From Enterovibrio calviensis DSM 14347 (GTDB taxonomy: Bacteria > Pseudomonadota > Gammaproteobacteria > Enterobacterales > Vibrionaceae), in contig NZ_JHZA01000001.1 in assembly GCF_000621165.1 (NCBI RefSeq), positions 806,001 through 870,000 on the forward strand: DNA of 64,000 nucleotides, given 5' to 3'. Below, piece after piece: positions 47,476 to 57,243 of the stretch. The notes beneath the pieces were generated by a model, which worked only from the letters and a program-made list of their open reading frames with translations, was not told the origin of the DNA and ran no database searches. Made by a program: the position numbers and the translations under genes. Numbering within the stretch: the first letter of the stretch is position 1; every line of letters begins with the position of its first letter.

Positions 47476-48279
47476 TTGGATACATCAAGACTTGCAAATA
47501 AACATGTGCTGATCACTGGTGCTGCTCGAGGCATGGGCGCGGCAATTGCGGAAAATTACGCTGAGCAAGGCGCAAAAGTCTGTGTGGCTGACGTTAACCT
47601 TGATGGCTGCCAAGAAGTTGTTGATCGCATTGTCGCAAAAGGCGGCTCAGCGATCGCAGTCAAAATGGATGTGACCAAACGTGCGGATATCGCTGCGGGT
47701 GTGAAAGCCACAGTGGACGCTTTTGGTTCTATCAATGTGATGCTGAACAATGCGGGCATTAATAAGCCATTAATGTTTCTCGATATTACGGAAGAAAACT
47801 GGCAGCAAATCATGGATGTGAATGGTTTGGGCTGTTTGATGGGAATGCAGGAAGCGGCCAAACAGATGATCGCACAAGGCCCACAAGATGAGCCCTACAA
47901 GATCATCAATGTAGGCTCCATTGTTTCTCGGATGGCCTTTGATGATGTCGTGCCATATTCGTGCAGCAAGCATGCCGTGCTCGCCATGATCAATGGTGGT
48001 GCGAAAGCGTTGGTGAAACACAACATTACGGTGAACGGTTATGGGCCTGGTGTTGTTCGAACAGAATTATGGGAGCAGCTCGATAAAGATCTGGTTGCCA
48101 TCGGAAAGTTCGAAAAGCCGGGTGAGTCGATGGATACCTTGGCGCGTGACATGATTTTGCTCGGGCGTTATTCCTACCCCGAAGATGTGTTAGGCACGGC
48201 CAGTTTCCTCGCAAGTAAAGACTCGGATTATATGACAGGTCAGCTCATCATGATTGATGGCGGCATGGTCATGCAGTAA
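47476..48279 (+). CDS. Short-chain dehydrogenase/reductase (SDR, NAD-binding)
   Basis: 267 residues with a TTG start, supported by AAAAGGAGA 6 nt upstream. Classical SDR marks: the coenzyme motif TGAARGMG (about 14-21), D-rich strand end VADVNLDG, NNAG (about 92), and the catalytic Ser-Tyr-Lys set in NVGSIVSRMAFDDVVPYSCSK (Tyr followed by SCSK). The C-terminus ends in the usual GQLIMIDGGMVMQ. It oxidises an alcohol group of a sugar, polyol or similar compound. First gene of a seven-gene operon with an ABC importer. Confidence 0.88.
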   Translation: MDTSRLANKHVLITGAARGMGAAIAENYAEQGAKVCVADVNLDGCQEVVDRIVAKGGSAIAVKMDVTKRADIAAGVKATVDAFGSINVMLNNAGINKPLMFLDITEENWQQIMDVNGLGCLMGMQEAAKQMIAQGPQDEPYKIINVGSIVSRMAFDDVVPYSCSKHAVLAMINGGAKALVKHNITVNGYGPGVVRTELWEQLDKDLVAIGKFEKPGESMDTLARDMILLGRYSYPEDVLGTASFLASKDSDYMTGQLIMIDGGMVMQ

Positions 48280-48349
48280 CAGGCTGGAATGTCTGTAGAC
48301 GAAAACTGAAGCCCCCTCTCTGGGGTGCGTTAGAAACGGAGCGGTAAGG

Positions 48350-49285
48350 ATGAAAATAGTCAGTAAAACCCTGTTAGGCCTAATGATTTCGGCTAGTGCC
48401 TCAGCAGTGTACGCGGAAGACTTAGTCATTGGCATTACGCAGAATAACGTGGGTGTAGACTCGTACCAAACCACCTATGAAAAGGCATTTAAAGAGGCGG
48501 CAGCAAACACTAAAGGTGTTGATACTGTGGTGCTTGATGCTGGCGGTGATGTCGCGCGTCAAATTGCACAAATTCAGGATCTCATTCAACAAAAAGTAGA
48601 TGTCATTATTATCTGGCCGACTAATGGTAAAGCCGTTGTGCCAGCGGTTCGTAAAGCAAAACAGGCTGGCATCCCTGTTGTCGTCACTAATTCCAATGTC
48701 GCCGAAGAAGGTCAGCAGTTTATTGAATCATTCTCAGGGCCTAACAACATTGTTCAAGGCGCCTACTCGGCTGAGATGATGTGTGATGCGCTAGGTAATA
48801 AAGGCCAGATTGTTCAAATCTCCGGTCAGCCGGGTTACACAACGGCCATTGAGCGTCAAAAAGGGTTTGAAGATAGATTGGCCGTCGCGTGTCCAGACGT
48901 GAAAATTATGGAAACGCAACCAGGAGACTGGAACCGCGAGAAGTCGCAACGTGTCATGGAAAACTTCCTGACCAAGTATGACAACATTGATGGTGTCTAC
49001 TCTGGTGATGACAACATGGGTGTTGGTGCTCTAAACGCGGCGAAAGCGGCTGGGCGTGAAGGCATCGCATTTATTGGCGCAACGAACTTTGCGGTTGGTT
49101 ACGAAGCCATGGGACGCGGGGAATACTGGGGCTCGGTTTATCAGTCCCCTGTAGACGATGCAGAGAATGCGTTGGCAACGGCAATAGCCATCGCCAATGG
49201 CGAGGATGTACCGAAGCTAAACTACTTTGATACACCAAAAATCACGCAAGAGAACATGGCTAATTTCACGAAGCCAGTGTTTTAA
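48350..49285 (+). CDS. Ribose-type ABC transporter periplasmic binding protein
   Basis: 311 residues with a clear Sec signal peptide (cleavage likely after VYA, residue 22). The fold is that of sugar-binding class I proteins (Peripla_BP_4), with LIQQKVDVIIIWPTNGKA near 75-95 and the GVYSGDDNMGVGALNAAKAAG segment near 215. These proteins bind pentoses, inositol, autoinducer-2 or similar ligands. It precedes two permeases and the ATPase. Confidence 0.88.
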   Translation: MKIVSKTLLGLMISASASAVYAEDLVIGITQNNVGVDSYQTTYEKAFKEAAANTKGVDTVVLDAGGDVARQIAQIQDLIQQKVDVIIIWPTNGKAVVPAVRKAKQAGIPVVVTNSNVAEEGQQFIESFSGPNNIVQGAYSAEMMCDALGNKGQIVQISGQPGYTTAIERQKGFEDRLAVACPDVKIMETQPGDWNREKSQRVMENFLTKYDNIDGVYSGDDNMGVGALNAAKAAGREGIAFIGATNFAVGYEAMGRGEYWGSVYQSPVDDAENALATAIAIANGEDVPKLNYFDTPKITQENMANFTKPVF

Positions 49286-49308
49286 AAAGTGCATTGCCTC
49301 TGTGTGCT

Positions 49309-49336
49309 TGATTGGGCCTCCCTCTCTAACCAATCA
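49309..49336 (+). other. Hairpin downstream of the binding-protein gene
   Basis: TGATTGG / CCAATCA with a 14-nt loop and no T run. It may stabilise the binding-protein mRNA relative to the permease part of the operon. Confidence 0.35.
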
Positions 49337-49445
49337 GCACATTGAGGCAACATCACCTGATTTTACTTTCTCAGTCATACTGAATGGGACAGGTATTGTT
49401 TAGCAAGGATTGCGACATTCTCTCTACTCATCAAGGGATAGATTT

Positions 49446-50465
49446 ATGGCTTCAGGCTCTTCAACTGATGCTGCCAAAAGTGCTAGTAAAGCCGATGGCA
49501 AAACGCAGGCATTCTCAGTAAAAACATTGATGGCTCGCCACGGGATTTTGGTGGCGTTCTTTATGTTTATTGTCGCATTCTCATTATCATCTGACCGATT
49601 TCTCAGTACGGATAACTTTATGACGGTGGTCCGTCAAGCTTCAATCATTGGCACGATTGCCCTCGGTGTAACCATTGTCGTGATTGGCGGGAATCTGGAT
49701 TTGTCAGTGGGCTCTTTGCTGTCTTTCTCAACGGTTCTTGTGGTGGATTTGCACGACAAAGTGGGGCCGGGTCAAGCCATCTTATTGATGTTCCTTTTCA
49801 CGCTTCTTGTGGGGGTGATTAATGGTTTTCTGGTGGGCTATTTAAGGCTCAATTCGTTGATTGTCACCTTAGGAATGCTCTCGGCGATTCAAGGTTTAAC
49901 CTTGATCTATAGCGGAGGCCAGAACGTTGATATTGCGAATCAAGAAGAGACTTGGTTTGCCATTTTTGGTCGAGGGTTTTTCGGGCCCATTGCCGTGCCC
50001 ATCATCATCTTCCTCGTACTCGCCGTCCTTTATGAACTCCTGCTTAAACGCACAGCCTATGGGCGAAAAATCTTTGCCGTCGGGGGGAACCCCATTGCTA
50101 CTGCGTATTCAGGTATTCGCAGAAACAAACTCGTATTCAGCACGTATTTACTGTCGGCATTTTCAACGGGTTGCGCTGCCTTGATATTGGGTTCACGCGT
50201 GATGGGTTCACAGAACAATGTGGGTCAAGGCTATGAACTATTGGTGCTTGCCGGTGTGATTTTGGGCGGAACCAGCTTATTAGGTGGCTCTGGCAGCATC
50301 ACAAAAACCGTGATTGGCGTATTGATATTGGGCTTTATCCAAAATGGCTTGTTGCTTCTGGGCTTTCCTTATTACGCACAGTGGCTAGTGACTTGGGCGG
50401 TGATCATTTTGGCTGTTTGGCTGGATGTCGGCACGAAACGCGGCAGTGTGTTCACCAAATTTTGA
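49446..50465 (+). CDS. ABC transporter permease 1 (RbsC family)
   Basis: 339 residues from the ATG at 49446, preceded by AAGGGA; an upstream TTG in frame is not favoured. About nine hydrophobic helices follow a polar, Ser- and Lys-rich N-terminal stretch of some 30 residues. The family signature GGNLDLSVGSLLSFS and the late GGTSLLGGSGSITKTVIGVLI are both present. Only one ATPase gene serves this and the next permease, so the channel is probably a heterodimer. Confidence 0.88.
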   Translation: MASGSSTDAAKSASKADGKTQAFSVKTLMARHGILVAFFMFIVAFSLSSDRFLSTDNFMTVVRQASIIGTIALGVTIVVIGGNLDLSVGSLLSFSTVLVVDLHDKVGPGQAILLMFLFTLLVGVINGFLVGYLRLNSLIVTLGMLSAIQGLTLIYSGGQNVDIANQEETWFAIFGRGFFGPIAVPIIIFLVLAVLYELLLKRTAYGRKIFAVGGNPIATAYSGIRRNKLVFSTYLLSAFSTGCAALILGSRVMGSQNNVGQGYELLVLAGVILGGTSLLGGSGSITKTVIGVLILGFIQNGLLLLGFPYYAQWLVTWAVIILAVWLDVGTKRGSVFTKF

Positions 50466-50485
50466 CGGAAAGCTGAAGGAGACAA

Positions 50486-51439
50486 ATGATGGATAGAATA
50501 ATTCGCTTTCTGAAGACGCAGCCAATATGGATATTCGTTGCGTTTTGTATTGTGTTGTTCAGTTTTTCGTCGGAATACTTTTTTGACATCGCTAACTTTA
50601 AGAACATTTTGATTCAAACGTCCACGATAGGTTTTATCGCCTTAGGCATGACGGTGGTGATGATCAACGGCAACATTGATTTGTCTGTGGGGGCAGTCGT
50701 GGCTCTGTCTGCCAGCCTTGCGATTGAATTACAGGGAACGCTTGGTATTCCAACCGCCGTTTTGATCGCTCTGGCTTCAGGGATTCTGCTGGGGATGTTG
50801 AACGGTTTGATTGTGTGGAAAACCGGTGTTGACGCATTCATTGTCACATTAGGCGCGATGATTGGGGTTCGTGGTCTGGTGTTTGTCTACACCGGCGAGC
50901 AGTCATTCTATGCCAGTGACTTTGCGTATTCAGACTTTGGGTCTAGCTCCGTGTTTGGTTTACCAACGTTGGCACTCTTGTTCTTGCTAGCCACGGTACT
51001 GATGCAATTGATGATGAAGTACACGGTTCATGGCAGAAATTGTTATGCCGTTGGGGGAAATCGGAAATCTGCTATTGATGCAGGTATAAGGGTTGGCCCT
51101 CACATGATGATTAACTTCATGTTGGTGGGGTTCTTTGCTGCCTTAGCGGGCGTCACGCTATCGACCCAAATGGGGGCGTCTACGCCAAACTTAGGGCGTG
51201 ATTTCGAGCTTTGGACGATCACTGCGGTTGTGCTTGGGGGAACTCGTCTCACAGGTGGTGCTGGTAGCATTATGGGAACACTGGGTGGGGTGCTTGCCAT
51301 CGGGATTCTTCGTAATGGACTGAACTTGATGCAAGTTCCTGCGTTCTATGTGCTCGTTATCATGGGTTCTATCCTGATCCTTGTTCTCTTCATTGATAAG
51401 AAAGTGAACCAAGCAGAGCGCGGAGGGGTTAGCGCATGA
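50486..51439 (+). CDS. ABC transporter permease 2 (RbsC family)
   Basis: 317 residues, a diverged paralogue of the upstream permease with the same signature (NGNIDLSVGAVVALSASLAI) and GGTRLTGGAGSIMGTLGGVLA near the end. Eight to nine hydrophobic helices. The start region has two consecutive ATG codons after AAGGAGAC. Its stop overlaps the ATPase start by 4 bp. Confidence 0.88.
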   Translation: MMDRIIRFLKTQPIWIFVAFCIVLFSFSSEYFFDIANFKNILIQTSTIGFIALGMTVVMINGNIDLSVGAVVALSASLAIELQGTLGIPTAVLIALASGILLGMLNGLIVWKTGVDAFIVTLGAMIGVRGLVFVYTGEQSFYASDFAYSDFGSSSVFGLPTLALLFLLATVLMQLMMKYTVHGRNCYAVGGNRKSAIDAGIRVGPHMMINFMLVGFFAALAGVTLSTQMGASTPNLGRDFELWTITAVVLGGTRLTGGAGSIMGTLGGVLAIGILRNGLNLMQVPAFYVLVIMGSILILVLFIDKKVNQAERGGVSA

Positions 51440-52986
51440 ATATGGCACAAATCGCGAACGAAGAAATCGAGGCTTCGGTTACTTCGCCAACTCTGGAACT
51501 CAAAAACATAAAGAAAGTGTTTCCCGGAGTGGTCGCGCTAAATGGCGTGAGCTTTGATATTCGAGCGGGAGAGGTTCATGCACTCTTGGGCGAAAACGGT
51601 GCGGGTAAATCGACATTGATGAAGGTGATGTCGGGCATTTATCAAGCGGAAGAGGGCAACATTCTTATTGATGGCGAAGTGGTGCATCTTAAAACGCCTA
51701 TGGATGCCAAACATCATGGCATTTTGATGATCCATCAGGAATTGTCGCTGGTGGAAGACATGACCGTTGCCGAGAATATCTTTCTTGGCATGATGCCCAC
51801 CAAGATATTTGGGGTGGTAGATAATGCGACACTCCGCTCGAGGGCTGCTGAAATTCTAACGCGTCTAAATTGTGACTTTGGACCGGATGATCGTGTTTCA
51901 TCGCTCACCATTGCTAAAAAATACATGGTCGAAATCGCACGAGCATTGGTGTTTACGCCCAAAATAGTGATTTTCGATGAACCTACGGCTTCGCTTACCG
52001 ATTATGAAAAAGTCGTATTGTTTGAGGTAATCAAAGAGCTTCAGGCTCACGGTGTTGGTATCGCCTATATTTCTCACCGAATGGAGGAAATTTTCGCCAT
52101 TTCTGACCGCTTATCCGTGCTGCGAGACGGTGAGTACCGTGGCACCTTGATCACTAAAGATACCAATGAGCCGGAAGTGACGGCGATGATGATTGGCCGT
52201 GAACTCGAAACCGGCAAGGTTGTACAAATGGCCGCTGGTGGTGAAATACGCCTAGAAGTCGAAGGACTCACCCTTGAACGTCACTATCAGGATATTTCAT
52301 TTTCTCTGCGTGAAGGCGAAGTGTTAGGCATGTATGGCTTGGTTGGCGCAGGGCGCACCGAAATAGCCGAGACTTTGTTCGGTCTTCGACAAGCTGATGC
52401 CGGCACCATTCGTTTTAATGCCAAAGACATCACTATCGATGACAGCCAAAAGGCAGTCGACCTTGGTATCGCACTGGTGCCGGAAAACAGAAAAGAGCAG
52501 GGCTTGGTGCTCCCCATGAGCTGCCAAGACAATATCACTATGGCGCAGCTTGATCGCGTGTCGGTGATTGGCTGGCTCTTGGAAGGCAAAGAAAGCAAAG
52601 TCTACAAGAAGTACGCTGACCAACTTTCTATAAAAGCCCCTGATGGAAGTTACCCTGTTGGTAATCTTAGCGGAGGGAACCAACAGAAAGTGGTGATAGG
52701 AAAGTGGCTCTCTATTCATCCTAAGGTTTTGATTCTCGATGAACCCACACGTGGCATCGACGTGGGTTCAAAATCAGAAATACATGGGCTGATTAGGGAG
52801 CTTGCACGCTCTGGTTTGGCGGTGTTGGTGATTTCCTCTGAGATGCCTGAAGTACTCAGTGTGAGTGATCGAATACTGGCACTCTATGAAGGCAAGATAA
52901 TGGAGACATTTACTGCTGAAACCGTTACGGAAAATCGTTTAGTCACGGCAATTACAGGGCAAACCGCTAACGCGGCTCACAACTAG
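51436..52986 (+). CDS. Ribose-type ABC transporter double ATPase (RbsA family)
   Basis: 516 residues with two nucleotide-binding domains. The first has Walker A GENGAGKST (about 53-61), a degenerate signature SLTIAKKYMVEIARAL, and Walker B VIFDEPTASL. The second has the altered P-loop GLVGAGRTE typical of this family, a full signature LSGGNQQK and LILDEPTRGIDVGSK. It energises import through the two permeases. Confidence 0.92.
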   Translation: MNMAQIANEEIEASVTSPTLELKNIKKVFPGVVALNGVSFDIRAGEVHALLGENGAGKSTLMKVMSGIYQAEEGNILIDGEVVHLKTPMDAKHHGILMIHQELSLVEDMTVAENIFLGMMPTKIFGVVDNATLRSRAAEILTRLNCDFGPDDRVSSLTIAKKYMVEIARALVFTPKIVIFDEPTASLTDYEKVVLFEVIKELQAHGVGIAYISHRMEEIFAISDRLSVLRDGEYRGTLITKDTNEPEVTAMMIGRELETGKVVQMAAGGEIRLEVEGLTLERHYQDISFSLREGEVLGMYGLVGAGRTEIAETLFGLRQADAGTIRFNAKDITIDDSQKAVDLGIALVPENRKEQGLVLPMSCQDNITMAQLDRVSVIGWLLEGKESKVYKKYADQLSIKAPDGSYPVGNLSGGNQQKVVIGKWLSIHPKVLILDEPTRGIDVGSKSEIHGLIRELARSGLAVLVISSEMPEVLSVSDRILALYEGKIMETFTAETVTENRLVTAITGQTANAAHN

Positions 52987-53014
52987 GTTCTTACACACCT
53001 CAAAGGTTTTCTTT

Positions 53015-53902
53015 ATGCACATTGGCTTTATTGGATTGGGCCGGATGGGAGCGCTTATGGCTTCTAATTTGGCTCGAGAGGGCTTACGCCTGTCTGTTTG
53101 GAATCGAAGTGCGGAAAAAGCGAGGTGTTTGGCTGAGACATTCTCAAATGTTACCGCCGCCAAAACGCCAGCACAGATAGCCTCGACATGCGATGTGGTG
53201 TTTACCATTCTAGCCAACGATGACGCGGTGAAAGCTGTATATTTCGATAAAGAATCGGGTGTGGCTGCGCTTGGCAATTCGGTGTTCGGAAAACAACAAT
53301 ATTGGGTGGAAATGAGCACGATTAGCCCTGCGTTATCAACACAGATTTCGACGCTAGCCGATGAAAGGTCTGCTGGGTATATCGATGCACCGGTTTCCGG
53401 CAGTTTGAATGCCGCTGAAGCGGGTGACTTAGTGTTTATGTTTGGCACGGATGGAGAGTTACCAGAGGCCATTCAGCAGTGTTTTTCCATTATGGGTAAG
53501 GCGCAGTTTGCCTTGGGTAAGGCTGGCAGGGGACACGCGGCCAAGCTACTCATCAACAGCGTGATTCACAGCCAGAATCAAATTGTGGGTGAGATATTAG
53601 CATTGGCCGCATCTTGCGATATTGACCGAACAGCGTTAATGCAATTGCTTGGAGAAAGTGCTGCGGGCTCACCGATGATTCGTTTTCGAACGCCACTCTA
53701 TTTAGGTGAAAGTGACGATGTCACTTTTTCTCTTGCCTTGGCAAAAAAGGACATGGCGCTTGTTTCTGATCTCGCGAATGAACATGGCTGGTCGCTTGCG
53801 CAAATCAACACCAACTTAGAGCAATTGAAAGCAGCAGAAGAGCAGGGCTGGGGTGATAAAGACATGGCGGCGATTGCTCAGTATTTGGCGAGTCAAAAGT
53901 AA
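53015..53902 (+). CDS. 3-hydroxyisobutyrate dehydrogenase-family NAD(P) oxidoreductase
   Basis: 295 residues. Rossmann motif GFIGLGRMG at the N-terminus, the substrate-binding DAPVSGSLNAAEAGDLVFM segment near 125-145, and the catalytic Lys in GRGHAAKLLIN (about 175). The family reduces or oxidises beta-hydroxy acids and semialdehydes (tartronate semialdehyde, sulfolactaldehyde, 3-hydroxyisobutyrate). In an operon with SDR, sugar importer and ThuA, a sugar-acid or semialdehyde step is likely. Confidence 0.88.
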   Translation: MHIGFIGLGRMGALMASNLAREGLRLSVWNRSAEKARCLAETFSNVTAAKTPAQIASTCDVVFTILANDDAVKAVYFDKESGVAALGNSVFGKQQYWVEMSTISPALSTQISTLADERSAGYIDAPVSGSLNAAEAGDLVFMFGTDGELPEAIQQCFSIMGKAQFALGKAGRGHAAKLLINSVIHSQNQIVGEILALAASCDIDRTALMQLLGESAAGSPMIRFRTPLYLGESDDVTFSLALAKKDMALVSDLANEHGWSLAQINTNLEQLKAAEEQGWGDKDMAAIAQYLASQK

Positions 53903-53940
53903 GAGTCACTCTATCAACACGTATCACTAAGGAATCGGCG

Positions 53941-54645
53941 ATGGCAAAGAAAGCAGCTTTGTTTGTGGGGGGATGGGAAGGCCATACTCCAACAGTATTT
54001 TGTGACTGGGCAACCAAATTGCTCGAAGATGAAGGGTTTGAAGTGACGTCATATGACTCATTTGACCCTTTACTTGATACCAATGTGACGACAACACTCG
54101 ACCTCATTGTGCCCATTTGGTCTAGCGCACGAAGCAGTCATCAGGATGAATTTGGCAATATCACGCGTGAGCAAGAGCAAGCATTGCTAGATACGATAGC
54201 AAAAGGCTGCGGCATAGCAGGTTGGCACGGTCATATGGGTGATGCATTTCGTGACCACCCCACCTATCACTTCATGATTGGTGGTCAGTTCGTCGCACAC
54301 CCTCCTGGGTGGCCGGATAATCCAATCCCTTCTGACGATTTTGTCGATTATCGCGTTACCTTTGCGAAATCTGATGACCCTTTTATGAAAGGGTTAGAAG
54401 ACTTTGATATACATGGCGAGCAATACTATATGCTGGTTGATCCGAGCAATGATGTTGTCGCTACCACTGTGTTTTCTGGCGATCACCTTCATTGGATTGA
54501 AGGCACAGTGATGCCAATTGCTTGGCGTCGTCGCTGGGATTCAGGGAAGGTATTCTATTGTTCGATCGGTCATACCGTTGAAGAATTGATGCATCCCATG
54601 GTGGACAAATTGATGCGTAAAGGTTTTGTCTGGGCGGCTAGGTAG
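53941..54645 (+). CDS. ThuA-domain protein (trehalose-utilization-like)
   Basis: 234 residues covering one ThuA glutamine-amidotransferase-like fold. Visible family segments are GGWEGHTPTVFCDW near the start, GIAGWHGHMGDAFRD near 90, FIVGGQF-like text at 112-118 and DIHGEQYYMLVDPSNDVV near 155. ThuA acts with ThuB in the use of trehalose-type disaccharides through 3-keto sugars, but most members are uncharacterised. It is the last gene of the ABC operon; no ThuB-type GFO/IDH enzyme is present. Confidence 0.85.
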   Translation: MAKKAALFVGGWEGHTPTVFCDWATKLLEDEGFEVTSYDSFDPLLDTNVTTTLDLIVPIWSSARSSHQDEFGNITREQEQALLDTIAKGCGIAGWHGHMGDAFRDHPTYHFMIGGQFVAHPPGWPDNPIPSDDFVDYRVTFAKSDDPFMKGLEDFDIHGEQYYMLVDPSNDVVATTVFSGDHLHWIEGTVMPIAWRRRWDSGKVFYCSIGHTVEELMHPMVDKLMRKGFVWAAR

Positions 54646-54703
54646 TTAAGAGCGGAAGGTTTTATCTCGGCACAGTTCGAGGTTGCTTGAGGCCTAAGAA
54701 AGC

Positions 54704-54735
54704 AGCCACTGAGTGTGTTTCAGTAGCTATTTTTC
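54704..54735. terminator. Possible terminator after the ThuA-like gene
   Basis: AGCCACTGA and TCAGTAGCT form an imperfect stem followed by ATTTTT. It separates the convergent ThuA-like and diguanylate cyclase genes. Confidence 0.4.
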
Positions 54736-54760
54736 GTTTGGTTCTGTTTGACTGTGCTTT

Positions 54761-56266
54761 CTACTTTAGATCAACTTTTTCGACTTCTTCTAGTTTGTCA
54801 TTTGCGTCAATGTCCCAGTCGTCGCTTAACGTGATCTGTTGGTCATGCACTGCACCAATGGCAATTTGGTTTCGACCATTACGCTTAGCGCGATAAAGCA
54901 ACGAATCTGCTTCATCGAATGCATCCGAAAACGACCATGCTGATGCAGAAGGTGGGATGAGTATCGCGCCAATGGAAAGTGTAACCACAGCTTCATCGGT
55001 GGCATGAGGGATTGCCAACTCTTCGACGCTGCTTCGTATCCGCTCTGCAACCGCTTCGAGTGAGTCCGCATTTTCAATTTGAAGCAGTGCGACGAATTCT
55101 TCACCACCAATCCTGAAGCACAAGTCATCATTTCGAAGTGCGTTTAGGATGGCGGTTGCCGTGGACTTGATCACTTCATCTCCGCGTGCATGCCCGAAGG
55201 TGTCGTTAAACGCTTTGAAGTGGTCAATATCGCAAACAACAATGCCAAAGAGCTTATTCTCGGCGCGTGTTGTATGTAAGAAGGACTCCGCGCGCTTCAC
55301 ATAGCTGTGGCGTCCTGCTAGACCTGTCAGGGCATCGGTATCTGATTGATGGCGTAATATCTTCATTTGCGATTGGGTTTTGAGTGTTAGTTTGTGAAGA
55401 CCGCGAGCCAACACGCCAATTTCATCATGTCGGCGCAGTTCTTCTAGATCGGAGATATCAAGGTATTCGATGTCGTGGTCTATTCGTTTGGCTAGGCGGC
55501 TTAATGGTGCCACTAACCAATGAGTAACGCCGACAATCAGCAGCAGAGAAACGAATAACGCCACGGCAGCCTCGATCGCTAGGGTAACCAAGATTTGCTG
55601 TTTGAGAATAAACAGATTAGAGGCATCGAAAACCGCCCAAATGTTACCGCCATTTTTGTTGATAAGCGGTAATTGCACGATCAAAATTTCTTCATCTGGC
55701 TTCAGTTGAAAAGCTATATCCGGGGAACGAGAAGGAGTCCAGCGGGGTATGACTGATGACAAGCGTAAACTTTTTTGCAAAGCCTTTAGGTCATCATTTG
55801 TTTTATTGAGGACAAAATTCAGCTTTCTACTTCTCACTTCACTTTGGTTCTCGGGATCATCAAGCGAAGCCATGAGCTTAGTTTTTCTTGCATTAACATC
55901 GGCGATTTCGTCTTGCGTGACGTCTGTTCGCCATACAGTCATGTGCTCTCGTGAATAGCGTACACCGACGTGTTTTTGACTGTAATCTGACGTCCCTTCA
56001 ATATCGAGGAACAGTAACTCTCCAATACTAACGAGTGCCTCTTTCTGAGAAGGCATCATTAAATTTGCATAGTTTCTGCCTGCGACCGCTGACGAAAAAT
56101 CGCGAACTAAGCGTGTTAATGCACGTTCAGCCCGTTCTGTCGCGTAGTTAACTCGGCTATCCCATTCACTTTGATAGCGCGAGGCGCTCATACCCGCGAT
56201 AAGTACTAACACCAACATCAGATGGGAAATAAAGAGAAGCTGATTTATCGTAAATTTCTTTAGCAA
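54761..56266 (-). CDS. Membrane-bound diguanylate cyclase (sensor, HAMP-like, GGDEF)
   Basis: 501 residues. A first membrane helix (about 8-28), a periplasmic sensor region (about 30-225), a second helix (about 230-255), a HAMP-like linker (about 255-315) and a GGDEF domain (about 330-475) with active-site RIGGEEF. The inhibitory I-site RNDD stands five residues before GGEEF, so product feedback is expected. It makes cyclic di-GMP in response to an unknown periplasmic signal. It lies 36 bp downstream of a CXXCH haem protein gene on the same strand, so a redox- or haem-linked input is possible. A polar acidic tail follows the GGDEF domain. Confidence 0.9.
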   Translation of the reverse strand: MLKKFTINQLLFISHLMLVLVLIAGMSASRYQSEWDSRVNYATERAERALTRLVRDFSSAVAGRNYANLMMPSQKEALVSIGELLFLDIEGTSDYSQKHVGVRYSREHMTVWRTDVTQDEIADVNARKTKLMASLDDPENQSEVRSRKLNFVLNKTNDDLKALQKSLRLSSVIPRWTPSRSPDIAFQLKPDEEILIVQLPLINKNGGNIWAVFDASNLFILKQQILVTLAIEAAVALFVSLLLIVGVTHWLVAPLSRLAKRIDHDIEYLDISDLEELRRHDEIGVLARGLHKLTLKTQSQMKILRHQSDTDALTGLAGRHSYVKRAESFLHTTRAENKLFGIVVCDIDHFKAFNDTFGHARGDEVIKSTATAILNALRNDDLCFRIGGEEFVALLQIENADSLEAVAERIRSSVEELAIPHATDEAVVTLSIGAILIPPSASAWSFSDAFDEADSLLYRAKRNGRNQIAIGAVHDQQITLSDDWDIDANDKLEEVEKVDLK

Positions 56267-56302
56267 GCTAAGATCCGAATGATTTGCAGCCGTTGACCTA
56301 AA

Positions 56303-56815
56303 TTATTCATACAGAGATGAAACTGGCTCAGTACAGGTGCCGTTGATACAAATGTCTTTGTAGGTATCATGACAATTTTGACAAAATGCGGGTTCTAATG
56401 AAGGGTGCATGCTACTGATATCTTCACCCTGTCGACTGTAACTTCCATACAGGGCCAGTCCACCGAAGTGCTCTGTTACCCAGATGATTCCCTGCGCTTC
56501 AGAGACTGCGATCACCGTCGGCCCATCACTGTAAGGGCCATGGGTTTTGTACTCTTCGAGTTTAGTGGGATTAACTCGGATCGTAAGAGGAGAGCCTTGC
56601 CCATCATTGATCCATGAATATGCTCTAACGGACTCTTGCATAAACAAAGAGGCATCAGGGGGGAGAACGGTATCTGCAGGAAGGTTCATGGATTCTTTGA
56701 CAACGGGCCACTCTTCCCATCCTGCTGGGTAACTGGCAATTGAATCTGCGAATACTGAACTACTAAATAGTAGCGTAACAAAAACCACAAAATATCGGCG
56801 AGCCGAAAACAACAT
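56303..56815 (-). CDS. Periplasmic c-type haem protein (cytochrome P460-like)
   Basis: 170 residues with a Sec signal peptide (cleavage near 23, VFA) and one haem-binding CQNCH at 145-149 close to the C-terminus, plus two further Cys (156 and 161). The middle part (GPTVIAVSEAQGIIWVTEH, then LYGSY) recalls cytochrome P460-type domains, but this is a weak resemblance. Its role may be electron transfer or ligand sensing for the cyclase encoded just downstream. Confidence 0.75.
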   Translation of the reverse strand: MLFSARRYFVVFVTLLFSSSVFADSIASYPAGWEEWPVVKESMNLPADTVLPPDASLFMQESVRAYSWINDGQGSPLTIRVNPTKLEEYKTHGPYSDGPTVIAVSEAQGIIWVTEHFGGLALYGSYSRQGEDISSMHPSLEPAFCQNCHDTYKDICINGTCTEPVSSLYE

Positions 56816-57243
56816 AAGGTAATTCCATTTTTAGTAACAACACTCGCCCCACTGACGAGATTAGGTCTCATTCATGATAATTGTTGCGCCAGTGATGAAA
56901 CAGTTAATTGCTTCAATAATGCGGCCTAGTGGCTTTTTTATGTTGCATTCAAAGTATATCCAAGCAACCTGAAGATGCAGGATTCAGCGAACTTTACTGA
57001 CGTTATGATCTAGGCATTCCTTTGCCGATCTAGTGATCTCCTTCATAAAGGAATAACACGCTTTTAGCTTCTAATACTTTCTATGCCTCTATTGCTCCTA
57101 GCTAGTTGCCTCATTGTTGATTCACGGGGCTAAACACAACAATGTTGGTTTGAGTGGCCTTCTATACTCTCGAGAAATTGGCTGAATGACAGGTGATACA
57201 GCGTCGCCATCAGTAAGTTTGACAGCATTCTCAGGGAGCTTTG
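56816..57243. other. Divergent intergenic region with a repeat
   Basis: 428 bp between the haem protein (minus) and pldA (plus). It holds one copy of the interspersed repeat and the promoters of both genes; no further gene was seen. Confidence 0.55.
56954..56989. repeat. Half copy of the vibrio interspersed palindrome
   Basis: GTATATCCAAGCAACCTGAAG followed by ATGCAGGATTCAGCG, the left arm of the element at 20760 with its usual 3' extension; the right arm is absent. Confidence 0.65.
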
